From: Magnetovibrio sp.
GTDB lineage: Bacteria > Pseudomonadota > Alphaproteobacteria > Rhodospirillales > Magnetovibrionaceae
Assembly: GCA_016763255.1 (NCBI GenBank)
Contig: JAESUA010000006.1
Span: forward strand, 1-6,197
Direction: 5' to 3'
DNA length: 6,197 nt
Shown: piece after piece, positions 1-4,176 of the stretch
Position numbering within the stretch: the stretch's first letter is position 1
Layout: every line of letters starts with the position of its first letter
Notes under the pieces: model-generated
The model's input: only the letters and a program-made list of their open reading frames with translations
What the model was told of the DNA's origin: nothing
Databases searched by the model: none
Translations under genes and position numbers: made by a program

Positions 1-276
1 ATTCCTAAATCTGAATTTGATTCAATAGTCATTGGGGCTAAAGGTGATCTCTCGATTGTTAAACGGCGTCTTGGATTAAAGAGCGGCCAACTTACAAGCG
101 GTAATACTGTAGCAGCTTACATTGAGCCATCTGATATGAAGAACCTTAGGGTTTCGTCAGGGAATGAAGCTGGTGCTAGTTCAAAATGGCTGCCTGGAGG
201 GAAAACTATTGGGGGGGCTTCTGAGGCAATTATCGACACACCGCCTGATACACAATTTGAATTTCTTGAATTTTAG
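1..276 (+). CDS. 3' end of unidentified gene, possible polymorphic-toxin C-terminal domain (partial)
   Basis: An open frame enters from the left edge and ends at TAG (274-276), giving the last 91 residues of a longer protein; the start is outside the window. The fragment is soluble, with no membrane segment. Its most conserved-looking stretch is a Gly-rich run, GNEAGASSKWLPGG (residues 54-67), then GGASEAIID, preceded by a hydrophobic/charged part ending in KRRLGLKSG. Gly/Trp/Pro-rich C-terminal domains followed directly by a small gene are typical of secreted polymorphic toxins with their immunity genes, and that is the basis of the suggestion. I cannot name the family or a catalytic residue. 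Base composition is visibly more AT-rich than the genes from 1355 onward, consistent with acquired DNA. The CDS call is fairly secure; the toxin role is inference. Confidence 0.7.
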   Translation: MPKSEFDSIVIGAKGDLSIVKRRLGLKSGQLTSGNTVAAYIEPSDMKNLRVSSGNEAGASSKWLPGGKTIGGASEAIIDTPPDTQFEFLEF

Positions 277-280
277 GAGG
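274..280 (+). promoter_or_regulatory. Shine-Dalgarno overlapping the upstream stop codon
   Basis: TAGGAGG overlaps the TAG stop (274-276) of the upstream gene and lies 7 nt before the ATG at 288. This near-perfect site fixes the start of the downstream small gene and suggests translational coupling of the two. Confidence 0.85.
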
Positions 281-287
281 TTTCTTC

Positions 288-563
288 ATGAGTAAAGGCA
301 GGGACATGAGCATGTACTATAAAATGGGGAGGAAACAAGTAGCTAAAAGAACGACCATAGATGATGAAAACAATAAATATTTTGAAGGATGGAGTGTCCA
401 CAAAATAAATGATAAATATCAGGTTCAATATACCGCAGCCGCGCATGGGGGAGGGGTAGTTAAATTTGACGTTACAGAGTATGAGTACAGAAAAGCTCAT
501 TCTGGCATTCTTACGTTAAGTGATTTGCTGAGGATCTATCCAGAGCATGGGGTGATATCGTAA
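288..563 (+). CDS. Small 91-aa protein, candidate immunity protein for the upstream gene
   Basis: Complete 91-residue soluble protein ending in TAA. The ATG at 288 is chosen because AGGAGG sits 7 nt upstream; Met7 and Met9 are weaker alternatives. There is no signal peptide or membrane segment. The N-terminus is basic (MGRKQVAKR, residues 13-21). A middle stretch, GWSVHKINDKYQVQY, looks like beta strands. The C-terminus (TEYEYRKAHSGILTLSDLL, residues 63-81) has the 'acidic/aromatic helix, short Gly turn, leucine-rich helix' shape often seen in small proteins encoded right after toxin genes. It starts 11 nt after the stop of the upstream gene and shares its AT-rich composition, so the two form a transcriptional pair. 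I do not recognise the family; the immunity role rests on position and size. No promoter of its own was seen, so expression probably depends on the upstream gene. Confidence 0.75.
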   Translation: MSKGRDMSMYYKMGRKQVAKRTTIDDENNKYFEGWSVHKINDKYQVQYTAAAHGGGVVKFDVTEYEYRKAHSGILTLSDLLRIYPEHGVIS

Positions 564-573
564 CGACAATTAT

Positions 574-645
574 GGAATTACGGTGACAGAATTACGGTGA
601 CAGTGCACTAAATTGCCTAATTCTGTGGGCACCTTACTTAATTCC
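574..645. repeat. Repeat copy A: tandem 14-mer within an imperfect palindrome
   Basis: Two perfect tandem copies of gaattacggtgaca (575-588, 589-602) are followed by gtgcactaaattgc. The 28 bp at 589-616 recur exactly at 954-981. Copy A also folds back on itself: ggtgacag (596-603) pairs with ctgt (623-626) plus cacc (630-633) around a 3-nt ggg bulge, and ggaatta (574-580) is the complement of taattcc (639-645). The ggtgacag...ttaattcc pattern resembles palindromic repeats found near REP-associated (Y1) transposases. That resemblance is from memory, and no transposase gene is in the window. Confidence 0.7.
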
Positions 646-827
646 ACTCCCTCATGAAGCAGAAGGCGTTTCACGTTCACGCTGTGTTGCTGCCCCAGCT
701 CCCCGTTTTGTGATGCCGCACGCGGTTATTCCAAGTGAAAACCGCCAAAATGCAAAATTTCCGATCCCACAACGCAAAAACGGCCAACGGCCTGATTTTT
801 CAGGACATCGGCCGCAGCTGGCGACAG

Positions 828-855
828 GCTTAGTTGTGAATATGACAAACTAAGC
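828..855. repeat. 8-bp perfect inverted repeat (hairpin)
   Basis: gcttagtt (828-835) and aactaagc (848-855) are perfectly complementary around a 12-nt loop. The sequence tgtgaa occurs both in the loop and again just after the right arm. It has no T-run on either side, so it is not a standard terminator. Its location 30 bp from the next hairpin and about 60 bp from the tRNA remnant suggests a recombination or protein-binding site, but nothing proves this. Confidence 0.45.
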
Positions 856-885
856 TGTGAAACGACATTTTAAACTAGAACCGAC

Positions 886-903
886 AGCCCCCGTGAGGGA
901 GCC
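886..903 (-). terminator. Hairpin just downstream of the tRNA remnant, probable tRNA terminator
   Basis: Read on the minus strand, GGCTCCC (903-897), a TCAC loop and GGGGGCT (892-886) form seven pairs including two G-U wobbles. It starts 14 nt after the CCA end of the tRNA fragment, where a tRNA terminator would normally sit. The following U-tract is weak (GTCGGTTCTAGTTT). On the plus strand the stem carries mismatches but is followed by tttt. Confidence 0.45.
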
Positions 904-917
904 TTTTGCTTTGGTGA

Positions 918-946
918 TGGCTGGGGCGGTAGGGATCGAACCTACG
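918..946 (-). tRNA. tRNA 3'-end fragment, probably tRNA-Asn (remnant)
   Basis: The minus strand reads a complete T arm, GTAGG-TTCGATC-CCTAC (945-929), then the 3' acceptor strand CGCCCCA (928-922), discriminator G (921) and encoded CCA (920-918). Only these 29 nt are present: no D arm, anticodon arm or 5' acceptor TGGGGCG is found above 946, where the repeat copy starts instead. The predicted U1-A72 pair, discriminator G73 and GTAGG T stem match tRNA-Asn best, but without an anticodon the identity is provisional. The 3' end of a tRNA is the classic attachment site for integrases, so this may be an integration scar. It cannot be a functional tRNA gene. Confidence 0.75.
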
Positions 947-981
947 GTGACAGGAATTACGGTGACAGTGCACTAAATTGC
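943..981. repeat. Repeat copy B, fused to the broken tRNA end
   Basis: tacggtgaca (943-952), one extra g, then the 28-bp repeat at 954-981, identical to 589-616 and in the same orientation. The first partial unit shares its 'tacg' (943-946) with the tRNA T stem, so the junction is microhomologous. Unlike copy A it lacks the right palindrome arm: after 981 the sequence is unrelated. The two copies are about 365 bp apart and bracket the hairpins and the tRNA remnant. Confidence 0.75.
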
Positions 982-1076
982 TAAAAATAACGGGTATACG
1001 ATACCAATTGTCGCCATTATTTCGTTCGCGTAGCGGTGACACGATCCGATATTTAAGAAGTAGGGAGATGGTCATA

Positions 1077-1096
1077 TCCCAGGTATGCGTCTGGGA
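1077..1096. repeat. 6-bp inverted repeat hairpin
   Basis: tcccag (1077-1082) and ctggga (1091-1096) are complementary around an 8-nt loop. The loop and right arm contain ggtatgcgtct, which recurs at 1204-1214. There is no T-run; function unknown. Confidence 0.35.
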
Positions 1097-1140
1097 ATGG
1101 TGGAGGCGGGGTGCGGGGTGTCTCATCAAACAATCGGGGT

Positions 1141-1169
1141 GAAGCGCCCGGCGCTTCTCTTTAATTCTT
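1141..1169 (+). terminator. Orphan intrinsic terminator-like hairpin
   Basis: gaagcgc (1141-1147), a ccg loop and gcgcttc (1151-1157) form a perfect 7-bp stem followed by tctttaattctt. The T-rich tail is only on the plus strand. No plus-strand gene ends here: the nearest one upstream stops at 563. It may therefore end a small RNA or be left over from a lost gene. Confidence 0.5.
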
Positions 1170-1247
1170 AAAGCACGGCCTATCAACAAACCATCATGTC
1201 CTCGGTATGCGTCTATTGCCCCGTGATTTGAATGGATAAATCACACG

Positions 1248-1341
1248 CCGTCTTGCCCGGACTTGATCCGGGTATCCACGATTTTGGTGGTGTTGAGGGG
1301 GGCTAAGACGTGGATACGCGGGTCTAGCCCGCGCATGACGG
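1248..1341. repeat. 94-nt alphaproteobacterial intergenic palindrome
   Basis: The left arm (1248-1280, with cccggacttgatccggg at its core) and the right arm (1309-1341, cgtggatacgcgggtctagc onward) are imperfect reverse complements around a 28-nt centre. Dispersed palindromes of this composition (gtc..gcccggacttgatccggg.atccacg) are common between genes in Alphaproteobacteria. It lies 13 nt beyond the stop codon of the exporter gene on the minus strand, so it would form a long stem in that 3' UTR and may serve as terminator or stabiliser. Each arm also contains a small internal palindrome. Confidence 0.75.
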
Positions 1342-1354
1342 AAATAGGTGGGGG

Positions 1355-2248
1355 TTACTCCGCTGCTTCCCCGGCATCCCGATCCCGGTCGCGGTCGGGG
1401 TCTAGGTCCAGATCATCCAGCGTATTTGGTTTGTCGTCAAATGCAGCTAGCTCATCTTGATCTGTGGCGTCTTGTTGGCGTTGCCACATTTTGGCATACA
1501 AGCCATCTTTGGCGAGCAGCCCATTGTGGGTTCCGCGCTCGGCGACTTCGCCGGCCTCGAGCACCAGGATTTCGTCTGAGTCCACCACTGTCGACAAACG
1601 GTGCGCGATGGCCAGGGTGGTTCGGCCGGTGGCGACTTCGCCCAGGGAGGCCTGGATTTCTTTTTCCGTATGGGTGTCGAGCGCCGAGGTGGCTTCGTCG
1701 AACAGCAAGATTGGCGGTGCCTTGAGGATGGTGCGCGCGATGGCAACGCGTTGCTTTTCACCGCCTGATAATTTCAGCCCGCGTTCGCCGACCATGGTTT
1801 CATAACCGTCCGGAAGGCTTAAGACAAAATCATGGATCTTGGCCAGCTTGGCGGCGTTATGGACTTCGGACGGCGACGCGCCGGGGCGACCATAAGCGAC
1901 GTTGTAATAGATGGTGTCGTTAAACAGCACCGTGTCTTGGGGCACGATGCCGATGGCGGCGCGCAGGCTGCTTTGGCCCACGTTGCGGATGTCTTGGCCG
2001 TCGATGGAGATGGTGCCTTGGTTGACATCGTAAAAGCGAAACAGCAGGCGCGAGATGGTCGATTTTCCCGCACCCGATGCGCCGACGATGGCCACAGATT
2101 TGCCCGATGGCACGGTGAAGCTAACGTTTTTGAGCACCGGGCGGCGTGGATCATAAGCAAAGGTTACGTTTTCGAATTTAACCTCGCCCCCTGAAACGTT
2201 CAAATCGGGTGCGCCGGGCGTATCTTGGACCTCTTCATTGGCGCCCAA
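1355..2248 (-). CDS. Exporter ATPase half (nucleotide-binding domain) after the internal stop
   Basis: About 297 residues if translated from the TTG at 2248, which lies 3 nt past the TAG of the membrane half; no good ribosome binding site precedes it. All ABC ATPase motifs are intact: Walker [10 protein letters not shown] (56-64), Q-loop Gln104 in [10 protein letters not shown], signature LSGGEKQR (160-167), Walker B ILLFDE (180-185), D-loop SALD (188-191) and H-loop His216. The catalytic Glu185 is present, so the domain should bind and hydrolyse ATP. The last 30 residues are an acidic, low-complexity tail with alternating Asp-Arg (PDRDRDRD). The intact motifs argue against long-standing decay. 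Independent expression is uncertain; it is listed so that the reader has the domain map. Confidence 0.5.
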   Translation of the reverse strand: MGANEEVQDTPGAPDLNVSGGEVKFENVTFAYDPRRPVLKNVSFTVPSGKSVAIVGASGAGKSTISRLLFRFYDVNQGTISIDGQDIRNVGQSSLRAAIGIVPQDTVLFNDTIYYNVAYGRPGASPSEVHNAAKLAKIHDFVLSLPDGYETMVGERGLKLSGGEKQRVAIARTILKAPPILLFDEATSALDTHTEKEIQASLGEVATGRTTLAIAHRLSTVVDSDEILVLEAGEVAERGTHNGLLAKDGLYAKMWQRQQDATDQDELAAFDDKPNTLDDLDLDPDRDRDRDAGEAAE

Positions 2249-2251
2249 CAG

Positions 2252-3271
2252 CTAGAACATGTCTTCCATGTCGATCAGCGAATGTTTGATTTCGCGATAC
2301 GCCGAGCCGAGAAAATTCAGCGGCAGATAAAGTTGCAGCAAGTAGGTGTTGACCAGCACAAAATCGCCCACGGTGAGGCTGCCATCGCGCACGCCAAATC
2401 CGGCCATCAACATCACCACCGTAACACCCACGGCGATGATCGCGCCTTGGCCGGTGTTGAGCCATGCCAGCGAGGTCTTGGATTTGATTGCGGCCTTTTC
2501 GTATCCGGCCAGGGCGACATCAAAACGTGTGGCTTCGTGGCCTTCGTTGCCGAAATATTTGACGGTTTCGTAATTCAGCAGGCTGTCGATGGCCTTGGTG
2601 TGGGCGCGATTGTCACTGTCGTTCATTTCCCGGCGGAATCTTGAGCGCCAGTTGGTCAGCGCCACGGTCCACACCACGTAAGCGGCGATGGTGGCCATGG
2701 TGGCGATGGCAAATGATGGACTGAGCAAGGTCCACAGCAACACTGCGACCATGGCGATCTCGATCACCGTCGGGATGATGTTAAAAAGCATCATGCGCAG
2801 CAAAAATTCGATGCCGCTGGTGCCGCGTTCGATCGCCCGGCTCAGCCCGCCGGTTTGGCGTTCCAGATGAAAACGCAGCGACAGCTTGTGCAGGTGCTTG
2901 AAGGTTTGCAGTGCCACTTGGCGGATGGCGTAATGGGTGACCTTGGCAAATACCGCCGACTGCATTTCTTTAAAGGTCAGCGAAATGATCCGCGCCGCGC
3001 CATAGGCCAACAGCAACGCCACCGGCACCGCAGCCCAGCCGATCAACAAGGTCGGCGAGGTCATCGCATCGACCGCGTATTTGAGGATCACCGGCACCGT
3101 CACCGTCGCGCCTTTGGCGGCGATCAACAAGACCATCGCCACCACCACGCGGCTGCGTAGATCAAACCGCCCAGCCGGCCACATATAGGGCAGCAGGGCA
3201 CGGATGGTCTTCCAATCGTCATTGGGGCCGACGCTGTCTTTGCGCGGCTCTCGGGGTGCCATGCCTCTCAT
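2252..3271 (-). CDS. Exporter membrane half (ABC transmembrane domain) up to the internal stop
   Basis: 339 residues ending at the TAG. The N-terminal 35 residues are a polar cytoplasmic lead-in. Membrane segments are visible around residues 42-64, 77-98, 160-182, 187-206, 272-292 and 300-325, matching the six helices of a type IV exporter fold. The basic stretch at 208-215 (NWRSRFRR) corresponds to the part of ATM1 proteins that lines the glutathione-binding cavity. The chain stops after IDMEDMF, before any ATPase domain, so alone it could not power transport. The start at 3271 has no strong Shine-Dalgarno; Met4 (3262) is an alternative. A perfect 19-bp dyad lies upstream at 3317-3335. Confidence 0.55.
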   Translation of the reverse strand: MRGMAPREPRKDSVGPNDDWKTIRALLPYMWPAGRFDLRSRVVVAMVLLIAAKGATVTVPVILKYAVDAMTSPTLLIGWAAVPVALLLAYGAARIISLTFKEMQSAVFAKVTHYAIRQVALQTFKHLHKLSLRFHLERQTGGLSRAIERGTSGIEFLLRMMLFNIIPTVIEIAMVAVLLWTLLSPSFAIATMATIAAYVVWTVALTNWRSRFRREMNDSDNRAHTKAIDSLLNYETVKYFGNEGHEATRFDVALAGYEKAAIKSKTSLAWLNTGQGAIIAVGVTVVMLMAGFGVRDGSLTVGDFVLVNTYLLQLYLPLNFLGSAYREIKHSLIDMEDMF

Positions 3272-3316
3272 AACCGGGTGCTGTCTTTCGTTGTCTTGTG
3301 GTCGGATTTAAGGTGT

Positions 3317-3335
3317 TACCTATAAAGAATAGGTA
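3317..3335. promoter_or_regulatory. Perfect 19-bp dyad upstream of the exporter, candidate operator
   Basis: TACCTATaaagaATAGGTA is a perfect 7-bp inverted repeat around 5 nt, ending 45 bp before the exporter start on the minus strand. Size, symmetry and position fit a dimeric repressor or activator site. I saw no convincing -35/-10 pair to place it against, and no regulator gene is in the window. Confidence 0.4.
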
Positions 3336-3409
3336 TGCGCCACCTCATACGCCATGGCCCGCGATAAAAAAACTAATTTTATAAGGATTTTTGGGGCGTG
3401 GAAAATCGA

Positions 3410-3595
3410 TCAATGGGTGCTTATGCGAGAATGAAATTCTGGGTCGGCAAGCAGCTCGATGGCTTCGATGGCCAGCAGGGCTTGGTCGAAACAGGTTTCG
3501 GGTGTGCTGGGACATTGGCTTGACTGCTCCGCCATCGCGGCTTTGGCGATGCGGGCCTGAGAAAGGATCAGGTCGAGACGGTCTTGGTCACCCAT
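3410..3595 (-). CDS. Small uncharacterised 61-aa protein
   Basis: Short ORF from ATG (3595) to TGA. Codon third positions are mostly G or C, like the neighbouring core genes, which is the main reason to accept it. The product is acidic and probably helical: RLDLILSQARIAKAAMAEQ, then a Cys-Pro containing turn (CPSTPETC, residues 28-35), then a second amphipathic helix (FDQALLAIEAIELLAD). This suggests a helical hairpin with two cysteines. There is no signal peptide or membrane segment. The site before the start is weak: GGATCG within a perfect palindrome (ggatcgatcc, 3597-3606). It stands alone between the exporter and the parvulin gene, separated from the latter by a strong terminator, so it needs its own promoter. 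Function unknown. Confidence 0.5.
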   Translation of the reverse strand: MGDQDRLDLILSQARIAKAAMAEQSSQCPSTPETCFDQALLAIEAIELLADPEFHSRISTH

Positions 3596-3612
3596 AGGAT
3601 CGATCCGTAAAT

Positions 3613-3622
3613 TGTTGCAACA
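3613..3622. promoter_or_regulatory. 10-bp palindrome upstream of the small ORF
   Basis: tgttgcaaca is a perfect palindrome 17 bp upstream of the start at 3595, close to the ggatcgatcc palindrome at 3597-3606. It could be an operator, or chance; no promoter pair could be placed with confidence. Confidence 0.25.
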
Positions 3623-3740
3623 TCGTGCATAGCGCGAATTGTTCTCTAGATTTATTGTGTTTCGTATACCTTTGTGCTGTGTCGTTGAACATAGGGCGGA
3701 CGGATTATGTAGCTGTAAAGTTACAAATTAAGCACAAGAT

Positions 3741-3775
3741 AAAGCCCCCTGCGCTGATTGGGCGAGGGGGCTTTT
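3741..3775 (-). terminator. Strong intrinsic terminator (bidirectional stem) after the parvulin gene
   Basis: aaagccccct (3741-3750) and agggggcttt (3765-3774) form a perfect 10-bp stem around a 14-nt loop, with a further cgc/gcg pairing inside. It begins 22 nt beyond the parvulin stop codon on the minus strand, where the stem's own CTTTATCTTG provides the U-tract. On the plus strand the tail is cttttaaatc. It separates the parvulin transcript from the small ORF. Confidence 0.85.
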
Positions 3776-3796
3776 AAATCTCGTCTTAAGTGTGGG

Positions 3797-4117
3797 TCAA
3801 CCGGTGCGCTTGATCAGGTGGTAACCGAAATCGGTTTCCACGATACCGCTGGTTTCGCCAACATCCATGGAAAAGGCAGATTCTTCGAATTCTTTGACCA
3901 TCTGGCCTTTGCCGAAGGTGCCGAGTGATCCACCATCCGAGCCTGATGGGCAATCGGAATGTTCTTTGGCGAGGTCTGCAAAATCAGCGCCGCCATCAAT
4001 TTCGGTTTTGAGGGCTTCGATCTGTTCCTTGGCTTCATCTTTAGAACGTGAAGCGGTGGAATTCGAAGAACCTGCATACATCAACAAGATGTGGGCGGCG
4101 GAAACGGTATCGGACAT
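3797..4117 (-). CDS. ppiC: Parvulin-type peptidyl-prolyl cis/trans isomerase (PpiC-like)
   Basis: A 106-residue protein that is a single parvulin (rotamase) domain, close in size to E. coli PpiC (93 aa). It catalyses cis/trans isomerisation of X-Pro bonds in folding proteins. Seen residues fit the parvulin active site: His9 in AAHIL, Asp55-Cys56 in HSDCPSG, Met73 and Phe77 (GQMVKEF) for the hydrophobic proline pocket, and His100 in TDFGYHLIK. The GGSLGTFGKGQMV block is the family's most typical stretch. There is no signal peptide, so it should act in the cytoplasm, unlike SurA or PrsA. A short insert after residue 13 (YAGSSNSTASRSKDE) makes it longer than PpiC. AAAGGAG 6 nt before the ATG fixes the start. 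It lies 59 bp downstream of the glycosyltransferase on the same strand and ends at a strong terminator. Confidence 0.93.
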   Translation of the reverse strand: MSDTVSAAHILLMYAGSSNSTASRSKDEAKEQIEALKTEIDGGADFADLAKEHSDCPSGSDGGSLGTFGKGQMVKEFEESAFSMDVGETSGIVETDFGYHLIKRTG

Positions 4118-4123
4118 GGTCTG

Positions 4124-4130
4124 CTCCTTT
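4124..4130 (-). promoter_or_regulatory. Shine-Dalgarno of the parvulin gene
   Basis: AAAGGAG on the minus strand, separated from the ATG (4117) by CAGACC. This is the best ribosome binding site on the minus strand of the window and predicts high translation. Confidence 0.85.
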
Positions 4131-4176
4131 AGGGCTCGTAATTAAAGCTAGATATACACCCCGGTTGGGCATTTGG

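Larger units (their letters stand above)
564..1354. other. Gene-poor mosaic stretch with repeats and a tRNA remnant
   Basis: About 790 bp without a convincing coding region between the toxin-like pair and the exporter. Open frames here have no good ribosome binding site, and several run through the tRNA fragment and the repeats. Listed separately are two repeat copies, a tRNA 3' end, hairpins at 828-855 and 886-903, a terminator at 1141-1169 and a long palindrome at 1248-1341. The part from about 646 to 827 holds nothing I can name beyond a short ggccaacggcc hairpin (782-792). The part from 983 to 1140 holds only a 6-bp hairpin (1077-1096). Confidence 0.6.
1355..3271 (-). pseudogene. ATM1/ABCB-type ABC exporter interrupted by an in-frame TAG
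   Basis: Read through the TAG at 2252-2254, the frame encodes about 638 residues, the usual length of a homodimerising half-size exporter with an N-terminal membrane domain and a C-terminal ATPase. The ATM1 family (yeast Atm1, Novosphingobium NaAtm1) exports glutathione-linked or persulfide compounds from the mitochondrial matrix or cytoplasm, supporting Fe-S and heavy-metal homeostasis. Family hallmarks seen are NWRSRFRREMN, LLNYETVKYFGNE and DFVLVNTYLLQLYLPLNFLG, then the ATPase motifs. The frame is unbroken apart from the stop, which falls in the linker between DMEDMF and [10 protein letters not shown]. One substitution (for example CAG to TAG) explains it. TAG is also the normal stop of two other genes here (274-276 and 4177-4179), so codon reassignment is unlikely. 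Options are a recent nonsense mutation, a sequence error, or two separately made halves. Confidence 0.8.

Noticed and set aside
575..735. Minus-strand open stretch of about 50 codons reading NGELGQQHSVNVKRLLLHEG
   Set aside because: It lies between two in-frame stops with no usable start, ends inside repeat copy A and has no recognisable relative. It may be a gene fossil but cannot be supported.
875..1189. Minus-strand ORF of 104 codons
   Set aside because: It runs through the tRNA fragment, repeat copy B and the orphan terminator, has no ribosome binding site, and its protein is the translation of those non-coding parts.
564..1354. CRISPR array
   Set aside because: Only two copies of the main repeat, unequal in structure and 365 bp apart, with no regular spacers.
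2252..2254. Reassigned TAG codon (alternative genetic code)
   Set aside because: TAG ends two other well-supported genes in the window (274-276 and 4177-4179), so it is read as a stop here.
1832..3160. Several plus-strand open frames opposite the exporter
   Set aside because: They are antisense shadows of a GC-rich coding frame whose own translation shows every ABC exporter motif.
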